Source of the DNA: Neurospora crassa OR74A
Lineage: Eukaryota; Ascomycota; Sordariomycetes; Sordariales; Sordariaceae
Assembly: GCF_000182925.2 (NCBI RefSeq)
Contig: NC_026503.1
Coordinates: 3,224,001 to 3,288,000, forward strand
DNA: 64,000 nucleotides
Direction of reading: 5' to 3'
Part shown: positions 1-11,600 of the stretch, one piece after another
Numbering within the stretch: position 1 is the first letter of the stretch
How the letters are laid out: every line of letters starts with the position of its first letter
Made by a program: the position numbers and the translations under genes
The notes under the pieces: model-generated
Told to the model about the DNA's origin: nothing
Seen by the model: only the letters and a program-made list of their open reading frames with translations
Databases searched by the model: none

Positions 1-1065
1 CGTAGTTCATCTCATCAACGGTTGCCTCCTCTTTGCTTCTTTCCCTTTTCCCAGAGACTGAGGAGGAAGTCAACGTTAAAAATAACAACAACTATCACTT
101 AGGTTCCCCCTGGTGTAATCTTGAACTTACCATCGTGACCTTTCCTCCCATAGACATCCTTGCGACTAGTACCCTCTTCGAGTTCGGCATCGCAATGGTC
201 ATGTTTCCCGATGCTCCGTGAGAAACAAGTTCATCTCCGCGACCGCCGTCAAAACGCTTCTGTGAAGTATTCATTGCTATCTGACCGCAGTCTCAATTCA
301 TTTGGATCTCGATTCCAATTCCAACCCGTCTAGAAGAAAGGGCCGGAAGCGCGGATGACCGACACACGGACAGTGGTGGTGTGCCGGCAATCGCCAGTCG
401 GTGGTGCGTTTTCCTTGCCCAGCAGTGCCCGAGTCGTGCCATAGGGGGACCATATGATAGTGTGATTGCTACCTCTTGGCGAACCTACTCATGGTTCATC
501 GACCATCGGGCTCAGTCGGAAACTTGAGGGTACAGCCAACCGTTATTGCCCGTCATATCATGACCAAAGAATGCTCATCCAACAAATGGATCAAAAACTG
601 CTGATGTCTTCCAAAAGAACCCTTTGAAGCATTCGGATCTTGTGTTTCTAGCGATCTGACTGCTACGCTTTCTTCGGATGTTTTGCTTCCTCCATGTAAC
701 GACCCTGTGAGTGTGGGCTAAACCGAACGATGGCCGTAGCCGCCCGCCGGCGGTGGCCATGACTTGAATTGACAATGTTTACACATGAGAGCGCAGATGT
801 ATTTGAGAAGATAACTCCCCTTCGTTTGCAATGGGAAAACCATCTCTTCTGTCTATCATCCATACAGTGACATAACTACATCGGCCATTTGTGCCAATAG
901 ACACCATCACAATTGACACAAACACAAAGATCGCCAGAGCTTCCACTCGGTTGCCAAGACAAACGATATCTACCTCAAGTTGCATCAACCTCACGCATCA
1001 ATCACCAGGCCCCTAAGATTTACAAACGGGTATCAAAATCAATCCTGAGCAAAAGACGATTCAAG
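1..1065. other. Upstream region, no gene recognised
   Basis: Only short open frames with no protein-like composition are seen on either strand. The right end, from about 900, probably holds the promoter and 5' leader of the small plus-strand gene that follows. Nothing else is recognised. Confidence 0.5.
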
Positions 1066-1129
1066 GTATGTGTAAAACCCAAACCTCCCGTCAAACCCCA
1101 TCATGATCAACCACTAACACCCATCTCAG
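1066..1129 (+). other. Probable 5'-UTR intron of the Gln/His-rich protein gene
   Basis: A 64-bp stretch begins GTATGT and ends CTCAG. A CACTAACAC branch site lies about 15 bases before the acceptor, which is the classical Neurospora intron pattern. It sits 56 bases before the first good ATG, so it would be removed from the leader. The frame stays open upstream of that ATG, so an N-terminal extension cannot be fully excluded, but no upstream in-frame ATG was found. Confidence 0.6.
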
Positions 1130-1185
1130 CTTCTTCCCAACTTCCCAATCCACTACAACACCAAAACACTAAACAACACCTTCCA

Positions 1186-1659
1186 ATGGAAGACCAAGTC
1201 TACTACCACATGATGATGTCCGACCTCGAGCGTCGCAAGCGGATCCAGAACCATCAAACACCCGACATTTGCCCCCCTACCCATCCTCCCCGACAACAAC
1301 AGCAGCAGCAACGACAACAACAACAACCACAACCGCACCACTGGCATCATCCTTCTTACTTTGATTTGCACCACCACCAACATCACGAGGACGATCACCA
1401 CAATCTTTTTCTTCTTCAAAAAACCGGAACAACAACACAAAGATTGGGGACGACAACAGCTATTTCTTCGGCTGCTTCGTCGCCTACTTCAGAGACTAGG
1501 CCATCGAGTCCATTGCTGTCGGGGTTGAGGAGTGCGGTTCTGGCGGGGTTGGATGTTTTGCATTTGAATCATCCTTATCCTTATCCTCATGGGAATGATG
1601 GGAATGGGAGTGGTATTGAGAGTAGGAGGAACTCGTCGGGGAGTCAAGGTGGGCATTAA
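1186..1659 (+). CDS. Small Gln/His-rich hypothetical protein (157 aa)
   Basis: Single coding exon; I do not recognise a family. The start is the first ATG after a likely 5'-UTR intron, with A/G context around it (CCAATGG). The N-terminus MEDQVYYHMMMSDLERRKRIQ looks like a short charged helix. It is followed by a glutamine-rich stretch (about residues 37-53) and a histidine-rich stretch with clustered HH/HHH and acidic residues (about 54-77), which could bind metal. Near the C-terminus, SSPLLSGLRSAVLAGLDVL is predicted to be an amphipathic or hydrophobic helix, followed by a Pro/Tyr and Gly/Ser tail. No signal peptide is seen. The gene is convergent with the GPI-type gene on the minus strand. 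Function is unknown. The low-complexity centre suggests an intrinsically disordered or regulatory protein, but that is inference. Confidence 0.6.
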   Translation: MEDQVYYHMMMSDLERRKRIQNHQTPDICPPTHPPRQQQQQQRQQQQPQPHHWHHPSYFDLHHHQHHEDDHHNLFLLQKTGTTTQRLGTTTAISSAASSPTSETRPSSPLLSGLRSAVLAGLDVLHLNHPYPYPHGNDGNGSGIESRRNSSGSQGGH

Positions 1660-3262
1660 CTGGTAATGATGGGGTGAGAGAGAAGATGGATGGATGATTT
1701 TACGATTTGCCTTTATTTCTACTTTGTTTCAATGAAAAGGAGTTCAGGGAAGGGAGTTTTGGGAGTTTGGCCTTGATGGGGAAGGAATCAAGGTAAACTG
1801 TTTTCGTTTACTGGATAGAAGAAGAGTATAATACCCGACCAGTAGGTCAAAATTTCGAAAGCCTCAATCTCACACACACATGCATACATGAGAAGGGCAC
1901 TGTTATCCCCATCGAATAAACCTCCCAGTCCCGGACCAATCTTCAGTGACACTGCTACGCGACTCTTTCCATTCCCGTGCTCGGCGTTACGTCCCCCGCA
2001 ATGTATCATAACCTCTGCTCGATATTCAGCTTCGCCATATTCTGCCGGAGGGTTGCCTGCTGGGCTGTCCCCGTGGGTTTCATCATGACGTTGCTTCTCG
2101 GCCTTGTACTTCCCTCGAGAATCAGGAAACAATATAGACATCCCACTGGCTAGGATGATGAAGCTTTTCGGTTTGCCGCTTGACTCGCATCACCAATCCA
2201 TAAGCGGTCGTGGCTTTTTATGCCACCCGGTCCAAGAGCCGCAAAACTGGCACATGTGCCCAATTCCCGGGGCAATATGCACGCGGCTCTTGGCCCTCGT
2301 CTCGCGCAGTCAGAACACGGCTGGCTTGGTGATGATGATAGCGGCTGACACTGTTGTCTCTGAGGTTATCGTCAAGCTCGCTTCAGGAACAGGAGGATTG
2401 ATGGAGAGCTCGCCTTCTATTCTCTCCTGCGGCATTCAGTGCACGACTCCTTGATACCTTTTCGTCGGTTTACTTCGCCATTGATGGGCCGTAAGATCAT
2501 CTTGGCTAAGAAATTCAATAGATTGAAATGCTGAGATTCGGATCTTAAAACACCGAGCGCATCACTAGACTATAATATATAACGACGGGACTCAAACCAA
2601 TGACTGGTCTTTTTCGGGCCAGCCAGATATACGTACTCTTGTTAACGAAGGGCCCCGTTCTTCCCACGAAGGAAATGTCCTGGTGTGGTATGTGCTGATT
2701 GATTTGGGTTCAGCTGTAGGGCAGCAGAATCGTAACGAAGTGGAGAGACCTACATATCGAATCTCAGCCCTGGAGTATGCGTGTACTAATTAGGCTTTCT
2801 TTTCCATCCCAATTGGGCAATAAAGCACGGAATAAACCGAGGAGATATCGGGTTCAGTGAAGGTCCATCCTTGGGAAAAGAGGCTTGGGTGGTCTGGACA
2901 CCAGGAAGGTGATTGCGATACTGTACTATCGAGGTGTTGATAAAAACCCGTAGCTTTGTTCTGCAGTAAGCAGTTCATTGTCGAACAAAATGGTTAAATG
3001 TCCAGGACGGGGAAATCATGGGTGCGGCCCGGGCCGAAATCGAGAGCATCGACCAACGACCATGGGGTCTCGTTCGGGGGTGACAAAACTTGTTGGGGGT
3101 GGAGGCTTTGACCTCGACCGCATTACCGGAAGTGAAAAAGTCTAAACGAGTCCATGAAACTCCTACTGTCCATAGCCGTTGCGAATGTAGTGGCCATGTG
3201 GTTGGGCAACCGGCTCGATACTGAGTACCTGAGAAAGCATTGATCGGGGATCTTTTTTTTTG

Positions 3263-3300
<38 letters not shown>

Positions 3301-3745
3301 CAAGGTTGAAGAGAAATAATTTACCGTAGATGTGGCCTAGAACTGATGCTATCATCATGTGAGAGATTTCCAAGTGCCCGGGCGCCTTGTAGGTCCAAAG
3401 ATGCTGTCAGCGGTAGATCACCATGATATGCGTTATTCCCATCCTTTCGTGACTTTGCGAGACACTGCAAATTAAATAGGGTAGGAAGTAATGTATTGGT
3501 GCCATAATAGATATGGGCCCTATGAAGATTTTCTCGACTCTTCGTGCAGATGGTGCTGCTAATCTACCGAATATTCGAAAACCAGATCCTCGAATGGATC
3601 ATGAATCATCAACATGAACATTACTTGTCGCGTACGAGCTCCTCCACAGTCTTCTTCCCCATGTGTCATGAGGTTGCTCTTGCTGTCCGGAAAGCAGGGG
3701 AGGCAGGATTTGTTCTCCTGTATCCGTAGTTGCTTTGGAATGAGA
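1660..3745. other. Convergent intergenic region
   Basis: This region lies between the 3' ends of the small Gln/His-rich gene and the GPI-type gene. It holds a 31-base A run but no convincing gene. A 117-codon minus frame near 1788-2141 was considered and rejected. Confidence 0.5.
3266..3296. repeat. Poly(A) tract, 31 bases
   Basis: Uninterrupted run of A, preceded by a run of T at about 3252-3261, so the two can form a short inverted T/A pair. It is intergenic. No target-site duplication or retroposed gene was recognised next to it, so a simple mononucleotide repeat is the best reading. Confidence 0.9.
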
Positions 3746-4425
3746 TCAAAGGGCCAAAGCAACGAGGAGAGCAATAACAATGCCCCTGACAACCCTGCCG
3801 ACGGTTGTTAGTCACCTAATGGAACGAAAGTAGCTTTAAGAAGAAAGAGTGCAGTGGAGACCTGGCTAAGCACATACCCACCAACAAGACCTTGAGTCTC
3901 GGAGACTGCAGCGCTTTTGGCATTTCCAGCAGTGTCCATAGGCTTGCCGTCATGAGCAGTGTTGCTTTCCTGGGCACCCACATCTGTGCCGGTAGGGTCG
4001 ATCAAGGTGACAGAGGTGGAATTGTCTAGCGGCCATGTGGTGTTGGTGAAGTTTCCGAAGGAGGTTCCGTTCGCGGTAAGAGAGGGAAATGCAGAAGGAG
4101 CCGAAGTAGTGAGGCCACTGCTGGTAGCCGCTCCGTTGATAGATTCGCTGCTGGAGATTACCGCAGTGCTGCTTTGCTCAGCGTCGGGTGAGATCACGAT
4201 CGTTGCAAGTGCAGAGTTGGGCTCGCTGCCGAAGACAGTGACAGTTGAAAGGGCGACGGTAGTCACGGCAACCTGGGCATTGGGAGAGTTGGCCAAGTCG
4301 ACCGGAACGGTGACAGTCTTGTACACGGTCGGCTGCTGGGCGATGTTTTGGGCTTGGGCGACAGCGCCTGGAGCATCAGCAAGCAGCATGAGCATGCCGG
4401 GAACCAGTGGCACGATGGTGAGCAT
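3746..4425 (-). CDS. Small secreted, probably GPI-anchored Ser/Thr-rich protein (198 aa)
   Basis: Two exons, 4425-3878 and 3794-3746, split by an 83-bp intron (GTATGT donor, GACTAACA branch, GGCAG acceptor). The phase closes. The N-terminus (MLTIVPLVPGMLMLLADAPGAVAQAQ) is a signal peptide with likely cleavage after an Ala-rich site. The middle is rich in Ser, Thr and Val with several N-glycosylation sequons (NGT, NFT, NTT, NST). Splicing places the hydrophobic tail VVRGIVIALLVALAL right before the stop, as expected of a GPI-attachment signal; without splicing the frame runs into an unrelated sequence. The protein probably sits on the plasma membrane or in the wall. The frame stays open upstream to 4692, but the residues there look like leader sequence. 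No named family is recognised. Confidence 0.7.
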
Positions 4426-5397
4426 TTTGAGGCGTCTTGATAGCGTGTTTGCTGAATCAACCGATGTTGTGGTGGGAGATGTAGATGATGCAAGCTGCAA
4501 GCTGAGGAGCAAGAAACCAAGGAGACCAAGGATCTGGGAGAACAAGAAGGTCAATGATCTGAGTGTGTCAGGATGTGTGGAATGGCGGGAGGGGAGACGA
4601 CGGAATGACTCTGAACTTGAAGTTGACGGGGAAATCTCCGGAATTGGTTGTGGAGTAAGGGACAATGGAGGACTTGGAAGGCAATGACACAAGATGCAAC
4701 TGATCCCTTCATTCGACTTTCTGGTGCTTCCTCTTACGTGGGAAGGTCATCTTGAGGAAAGCGCCGCTCCTTCGCGAAGCGGATATCACAGTCCCTGTTC
4801 ATTTGTTAAGATCGTGAGCGCCTTCCCCAGGTGATGAAAATTTGGCAGACACCAGTGTCGAGAGGAAGGTGCGTTCCCTCTTGGCTCGCAGAAATAAGCA
4901 AGACCTGTACTGATCAGCTCAGACATGGGATCCAACTGCCGCCCATGATAGAAGCCCTGATGGTTCTTGCTTCATCTTTGGGGTGCTGCAACTGTTGAGA
5001 TGGTGGTTGCGATGGGTCTTCGATTATAACCCACCGCTCCTCTGATTTTGGTCACCGGATTCTTCCGTATAATTTGATTGCCGGCGTGGAAGGCACGATG
5101 GTCAGTCATGCAAACACCTCCCACGTCCGGGTTGCATGCAGTGGGCTGATGAACTGCCCCAAGAAGGAAAAAAAAAGCAAAAACAAAAAAAAGACACCAA
5201 ACCAAAACGGAAGCTTATCATTGAGTCCAGCATAGCCTACAGACCGAAAAAAATAAAATTGCGCTACGGATAGCCGCTTGTTCCATTGTTCGCTCAACCA
5301 TCTTTGAGGCGCTCCATTATGCCTCATCGACTCGACTAGCCGTACAGCCTCCCCTCTTCTCAAGAACATGACCATAGCCTGTATGTGTGCGTGGGTA
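4426..5397. other. Upstream region of the GPI-type gene
   Basis: This should contain the promoter and leader of the minus-strand GPI-type gene and, further right, the downstream region of the possible small membrane protein. A-rich low-complexity sequence occurs at about 5168-5192. No independent gene is supported. Confidence 0.45.
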
Positions 5398-5712
5398 TCA
5401 TGACGAAGTCGCAGAGCATAAAGACATTTGCCAAACACATGCATGCGTATTAAATTCCCATTCCATGCCCAGAACGCCGAACAGAGTGATAGAAACCAAG
5501 GTTAGGGACAAGGAAAGGGCAAAAGCAAATCCAAAGAAGAACAGCCTGAAAAACATTGATGCGATGATGGCGATGAAGGAACCCGCGAGCAGATGCTGAA
5601 AGAGGAGATGGCCGCGCAACCAACTAACAGAACTCCAAATACTAGATGACGCACTCCTTCTTTCCCTTCTGAGAAGATGGGCTGCCTTGTCCAACCCGTT
5701 CCTTAGTTCCAT
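5398..5712 (-). CDS. Possible small membrane protein (up to 104 aa), uncertain
   Basis: This ATG-initiated frame encodes a short basic N-terminus (MELRNGLDKAAHLLRRERR) followed by about 50 residues that are almost continuously hydrophobic (from HLLFQHLLAGSFIAI through LVSITLFGVLG). This looks like two membrane helices or a hairpin. A likely 3' splice site (TCTCTACAG) lies about 35 bases upstream of the ATG, so the transcript may begin further right. The last 15-20 codons look non-coding, and an intron may start near 5440 with an acceptor (CACATACAG) near 5383, giving a different C-terminus. It could instead be 3'-UTR of the AT-hook gene, whose stop lies 97 bases upstream. No family is recognised. 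Confidence 0.3.
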   Translation of the reverse strand: MELRNGLDKAAHLLRRERRSASSSIWSSVSWLRGHLLFQHLLAGSFIAIIASMFFRLFFFGFAFALSLSLTLVSITLFGVLGMEWEFNTHACVWQMSLCSATSS

Positions 5713-5808
5713 GGCTTAAAAAAAAAGTCCACAAAATCCTGTAGAGACAAAAAACAAAAAGAGGGATGAATGGAAAAGGAGAGACCGTACTGAAATCACA
5801 AATAGGTG

Positions 5809-7021
5809 TCAGACCGATGTCGATTGAACAGACGATCTTCCCTGCTCGGACGCCGTGAGTGCCGTGTCTCTAGAGGTAATTTGACCTTGTTGTGATGCGC
5901 CCCCTCCCCCGAATCCCGATGACAATAAACGAGGGCTTCGATTAGTAGGGTACGTGGAGTGATGCGATGATACGGGAGGCTCCATTGGCGTGGGAAGAGA
6001 CGTGGGAGTTTGCGGTTGCTGCTGTTGCTGCTGTTGCTGTTGCTGCTGTTGATGCTGTTGTTGTTGCTGCTGTTGATGCTCCCTGCCTGGTACAGTACCC
6101 GGCCAGCTCGAACTGTGATCACCTACCAACCGGTGACCCATCTCCGATGAGGAGGACGTCATATGGAGAGTTCGGGGTACACTCTCGGGATGGAGTAACG
6201 AATGCTGCCCAATCTTGCTTGCCGCCACCGGATCGTAAGGACTCGCGACCGGTGAGTACCGGTACGATGAGTTGTAACCATGATAACCAGCGCTGAGGGG
6301 ACTGAGTGGCTGAGACGTAGCAACAACAGTCCTCGGCGACGGAGCAATAGGTGCCGGCGCAATCGGCTGGTTGGGTTGTGGCATGTTTTGACGGGCTCGA
6401 CTCTCATCTTTCTTGGGACGACCCCGTTTGCGACCGGTGGGTGCCGCGCTCAACGTTGAGGTCGAGGCAGGGATCCCTGGCGAGGGGAGACCGTTGGGCC
6501 GTGGCTGGATGTTCACAGGCTGGACTATTGGGGTGGGAAACGGTTGATGGCCATATGGTCGCATGGGCGAAAAGAGCGGTCTTTCCTCGGCAGGGCCAAA
6601 TGCCCGCCTCTTTGCATAATGATCCTCCGAGTCATCGACCGAGTTCCGTTTCTGCGGTGACAGGATCGGTTTTTGAAAGGACGGCCTGCTCACCATGGAG
6701 TTATAAGCCTGAATGCACTGATTCACGGTCCGCCCTGCATATTCCAAGTTAGAGGCTGCAGTGCATGTCTTGGGCCATAAAAGAATCCTTGACCCACCTC
6801 GAGGAATCTGGATAGAGTGCCAGTCTGGCTGATGGATGTTATGCTGCTTGATGAAATCTATCATGTCGTCCACATTGACGCTAACTTTGATGATTTCCCC
6901 TAAGAGGAAGCGCTGCGCGAGAAGAGACATGGGTAAGCGAGAGGCGGGGGCGGGGGAATAGGAGCCAACTTGAAAATGGACGTGTTCATACCTTTTCTTC
7001 CTCATCAAACGACGACTCCAT
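5809..7021 (-). CDS. Myb-like/AT-hook nuclear protein (356 aa)
   Basis: Three exons: 7021-6992, 6912-6798 and 6734-5809. Intron 1 is 79 bp (GTATGA...CGCAG) and intron 2 is 63 bp (GTGGGT, CTCTAACTT branch, TGCAG). The first exon encodes only MESSFDEEEK. Residues about 11-62 form a SANT/Myb-like helical domain (RFLLGEII, then PDWHSIQIPRGRTVNQC across the second junction). A clear AT-hook with flanking basic residues, GRKRGRPKK, is at about 149-157. A broken polyglutamine tract lies at about 268-288, in a Pro/Ser/His-rich tail. This architecture suggests a chromatin- or DNA-binding regulator; no target is known to me. It is divergent from set-2, with 6.2 kb between the two starts. Intron 2 lies inside the Myb-like domain and is stop-free and a multiple of three. 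Confidence 0.8.
6015..6079 (-). repeat. CAG/CAA (polyglutamine) microsatellite in coding sequence
   Basis: Mixed CAG and CAA codons on the minus strand encode about 20 Gln residues interrupted by His. The codon mixture makes it less prone to slippage than a pure repeat. It lies within the last exon of the AT-hook protein. Confidence 0.85.
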
Positions 7022-8036
7022 CTTGGAGGTTTGGTCCCTGGAGTCTGCCGTCGACGGGAGGGAGGAAAAAACGAAGGTCAAAAAGAGAAATGGCCGAATG
7101 ATGTCTAGTCATTTGTCAAGGGCCAAGTATGCCTTGTTATTCGTTGGGCGGGCAATAGGCCGGGGGTGACGCTCGTGATCGCAAAAGACGGGGCAGAGTC
7201 GCAGTGGCGAAGCGGCCTCATTCATATACGAATAGGGAGAATTGGTGCTTGCGGCAGTCAAGCTGAGAAGTTGCTTGGAGCTGGTGGTGCTTGATGTTAT
7301 ACTGCTGCTTCCTGCTTGATAGCGGAGGCAGGCTTGTGGGTAAGTACCTCTAGGCATGTAGTGGTGCTTGCCCTGTTGCAACAACAACCTGCTTGCTCCC
7401 ACTCAACTGCGCGCGCGCCGCCTGCAGGGAATCCAGGATAAGGACGGGAATGGAGACGGCAGGGGTCAATGTACTAGGCAAGATATGAAACGAAGGTCGA
7501 CGATAGTCAGAGTCGAGATATGTATGAGGTGCGGATTGCAGTTAGTAGTGTAGTGCCAGAAGGCGTTAATCCATCATGTTCATGACCGTGGGGTCACGAA
7601 AACCAGGGGGTGGGTGAAGCGAGCGAACGGATCCCCAAGTCCAAGACACTCTCCCCAGACCGGGAGATGAGTGGAGGACGGTAGCCTGGAATCGAGCAGG
7701 GCAGGCGGCAAAGAGACGCGAGCAGTACAGTGGGAAGCGCGCGTCTTCCCGTTCGTTGGCCTGCGGAGTTTCGATCTAGCTACCGTCGAGGAGGCGACGA
7801 CGGGCGAGTAATTATTGTTGGCCGGGGATGAGTGGCAGACGATGTTGCTGTTTCGGTCAGTGTTCCACTGTTGCACTGTCGCACCGGGGGTGGTGGGCGT
7901 CCCGGTTTCCAATGTTGGTGTTAGTGAGTGCTCCACTGTCGAAATGATCCCGGTCCGGTTGTCCAGGCGCAGTGGACGGGATGGATCGATGGGACTTGGG
8001 GACTGAGGTCAAGTCGGCGACAGCGACAAGAATAAT

Positions 8037-8067
<31 letters not shown>

Positions 8068-8075
8068 GCAACAAC
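8037..8075. repeat. AAC trinucleotide repeat
   Basis: About a dozen AAC units with one AGC interruption, in non-coding sequence. Confidence 0.9.
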
Positions 8076-8608
8076 ACCCCGGATTTGTTCACCTGGCTGG
8101 TCTTGCCGTCCAGCTTCCCACTCCTTGTCCAGCCGGCGTGTGTTGCAGGGGTGGCCTGTCAAGGTCAACGGTTCTGTAACAAATTCGACTTTCTTTTTTT
8201 TTTTTTCCTGAGAGATCGCGTACTGAACCCTCGCACCTTCCTTAGTCTGAGATAATCTCATGCAGCGAGTACCGTTAGATAAGCGGATACAAGGTGAAAT
8301 CTCGACTGGCGCAACTGTCTGTCCAGGTCTTGGTTTCCACTGGTGTCGTCCAGTTACGCAACGCAGAGCGCAAAGAGGGAGAGTTGCAAGTGGAAGGTAA
8401 ACAAGGGTGTCTCGTAAAATTGCGGTTGCAGCTGCAAGCAGGCAGATCAAATGACTGCACGTGTGGTGAAAGGGTGCTGCCGGCCCACCAGCCGCTCTCC
8501 TTAGGCCTTGCCTTTTGATCGTAGTGGCATCGATGGATGTAGCCAAGTATGTAGGTAATAATCATGTGTGAGTGAGTGTGTGTGAGTGTAGTGTGTGTGG
8601 TGTGAGAT

Positions 8609-8633
8609 TGTGTGTGTGTGTGTGTGTGTGTGT
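8609..8633. repeat. TG dinucleotide repeat
   Basis: About 12 TG units. The flanking 45 bases upstream are also rich in TG/AG, forming a larger purine-thymine alternating zone. Confidence 0.9.
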
Positions 8634-11600
8634 CTTGCTGCCGTTGTGGATTCGCTCAAGTCAAGCAGTTTGCCGCGAAAAGGAAAGATTGAAATACACA
8701 CCCGACAAGCAGCAGCAACACTAGCAGCAACAGGCATGTATTGACGGGAGCTAGCCGAAGGCAGAAAATGGACGACGGGCCGGGGTCGATCCATGTATTT
8801 GATGGCCAAGAATGATAGACGCGTGACTTGCGTGTGTTGTGAGAGGGCCGTCCAGTCCAGCTTTGAGGGTTGCTCAGCCGATGAAAGTCAGTATCAGGTA
8901 TCGAAAGTTGACTGCAACTTCTGAGTACTTTCCCACCTCAACTTTGGTTCGACCAGAACTTGGAGAAATGGGGGGAGGACATGGACAAATAATGGGCCCG
9001 TCATATCCCGTCATGTCGATAATATCCAGGTTGACCACCTGGTCACCTCAAAAGGCCTGGCTGCGACCCCGTCGCCCAGCAATCTGTCGCTTTAAAAAAA
9101 GGGTACAGTATGGAAGTACTGTCTCGGGCAGAGAGACCTTGGCTGACGGGAACTCCCCCCTCCCGTCGTCGCAACCCAAACCTCCAATGTTGACGAAACA
9201 ACATGACTTGACAACCGCCCAAGCAGTTGTATTAAAAAGAAAAAGAAAGAGCGAAAAAAAAAAAGGTCATCCGTAACCGATCACGAATAATTCCAGTATC
9301 CACCTCGGTCTTGGATCGTCGCAACGCGGTTTCTGCGCGGGCCGAAGAGAATGAGCGAATCCAGCAGCGAAACAAAAATATCCGGCCGCAGGAAGAAAAA
9401 CAGAAAAAGAAACGAAGGAGAAAGAGGCAAGCGGAACGACGGCGACAACGCAAAGACAGACGGCATACGCGGTTCCGCTGCGAACTGCGACCGAAAGCCG
9501 GGAAGCTGAGACATATGGTCGACGAAATGACTGTATCGTTTTCCCGGTTGGGAAGAGGGTGCCGAAAGTCAGACCTTGCTGTCGCGACCGTGAATCGACC
9601 GTCGAGTATCAAAGGAAGCCTCCAACGGTCGCAGTCGCATCGCATTCCATCCATTCATGGCAGCGCTGCAATGGGAATGGGGCAATGCGCCTGAATGCCT
9701 CTGATGGGGAGGGTCGACATGGGGGACATGGGGTCCCGCTAGAGCCCGGTATGGGTCCTGCCATACATGATAGCTGGAGGGATGCTTGGCCCCACGATGG
9801 ATGCACCACTCCCACTCAAACCACCCGACCACCACTCCCTCGACCTCTCTCGCTCCGATCCCATGCTCGCCATGCCATGCTTCAATGGCTGCGTCGTCAC
9901 CTGTGTTGACCGGTGTTCTCCAATTTATTCATCCAGATTCAGCATGGCTCTTTCGAATTGGCAGTACCATTCCCTCCACCTCTCCAAAGACGTCCGTGGC
10001 AGGTTACCTTACCTAGCATTTCCATGACAGAAAGGGAAACCTCGTAGTAGCCACCATCACCGCCACCGTTGAGCACCACTTTTCTCTCTTTTTCCATCGC
10101 TGACCTCTCATCGACTCGAGTCTTCTCTTCGATACGCATCTGGCACCCAAAAGGATGCTCGAAATGGCCTTCATAACGTGTCGCCTGCAGGCCTGCAGAT
10201 TGGCCTGATGATAAATGGACAGCCATATGCATCCGAGACCAGCGTGCAGCTGCACATGTGACCCCCCATTTGCTGGTCTGCCGCCATGATAGGGTGTGGC
10301 TGCTCTGGGGAAGTGTGGCCAGCAGACGGAGATGGTGGTGGCCGTAGTGGTGGTCGATGGTGCTGGACGTGGTGGTGAGTGAGATTTGGCCGCGACCCTT
10401 TTATTCGTGAACCCAACCCAACTCGTGCCAACGTGTCAAACCAGCCCCTGGCTCTTTTTCTTCCACCCGTCGCTGTGCGAGATTTTCAGCGACACCTTTC
10501 TTCACATTCCCTCATCGTGCCCCTCGTCGGTTGTTGAGCCACGATGGCGGCGGCGAGATTGACGGTCCTGTCGTAGTCGAGGGAACACGGAACCTTTTTT
10601 TCCCCCCTCTTGGTCGCTCGGTCTTCCGGTTCTTGTTTTGCTCTTAAGTCGCACGAGAAATTCTGTTGAAGCTGAGCTGCGACGTCTTAACAAAACTTTG
10701 TTCAATTGGCCCGTTGATCTCTGAGCTTGGTAGTTCGAATCCCCACTGACTAGAGGTCGGAAGGCTTGCTTCGGCGACCATTGGACGCTGTGCTGAAAAG
10801 ATTCGCCAATGAGGGTGTTTGCGCGGCCATGTTCCATCACACGAGCTGAGAAGCACACGTCAAGCGTTCGTCCTCATAAGAGCCGCATCGTCCGGGTTAT
10901 GACAAGTGAGAAATGTGATGTCGGTCAGGGTGATTTGAGAGTCGTCGCCGCCGTCGTTTGTTGCCATCGTCGGTCGGAATGTGTGAAGCTTCCATAGGAA
11001 TTCTGGAAGAAACAGCGACGGCGGTCCACAACATGGAATCCCACGAGCGTCTTTAAATGTCTTGCAATGACCTCGGACGCTTCTCCACAAGCTGCTGCAA
11101 GATGAGCTGGCAGGGCACCAAGCAGCAAGGTCCAGCACGTCCAGCACATCACAGCACACACTTTCGCTACACCAAGGAACCATAGCAAAGTGCACGGCAG
11201 GGCAAGCGGACGGATTTGGCAACATTTCCAGCAATAGTACCATCAGGCTTTGCCGGGCCATCAGCTATATAGATACCAGCCTCATTCGGTTGCTGCTGGC
11301 TGGCTGTCCCATTACGTCGTGTTCGCTTTGCTGTCAATGTTGCGCCCTGTCTGCGCCCGGGTTGCATGTAGTGTTTATGCGTTTCGCCCTGTTCCATGTC
11401 TCCTTGTTTATTTATTCCTTTGTCTTTTTGGTCCGAGGCGACGTGCTACGTATGGGAGGTCCTTCCAGAAAGGAGGGAGAGCATGGTTCAACGACGTTGC
11501 ACACAAAGACAAGCCCGGCGGGTCCCTGACATATGAGATCAGATACAGCATATATCGAAGCCAGAAACCGTCAGAGACACTACATCCGCCGCAGTACCTT

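Noticed and set aside
1788-2141. 117-codon minus-strand frame starting MSILFPDSRGKYKAEKQ
   Set aside because: It starts with a true ATG, but composition changes along its length, it has no recognisable domain, and it sits in the 3'-flank of a convergent gene. No splice signals support an extension.
3266-3296. Poly(A) run as the tail of a retroposed gene or LINE-like element
   Set aside because: No coding remnant, target-site duplication or RIP-like composition next to it. The same applies to the other homopolymers in the window.
3959-4687. 242-codon plus-strand frame opposite the GPI-type gene
   Set aside because: It is the antisense shadow of a Ser/Thr-rich coding region; the sense strand has a signal peptide, sequons and a spliced GPI tail.
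7857-8546. 229-codon minus-strand frame
   Set aside because: It includes a translated AAC repeat (poly-Val) and a T-rich tract, and has no folded-protein composition.
9311-9694. 127-codon plus-strand frame rich in Arg, Lys and Gln
   Set aside because: It has no ATG at its start, and its basic composition comes from a purine-rich stretch. No domain is visible.
10690-10765. tRNA-like segment with TTCGAATCCCC resembling a B box
   Set aside because: The bases around the TTCGAAT do not pair as a T-stem, and no acceptor or anticodon stem could be built on either strand.
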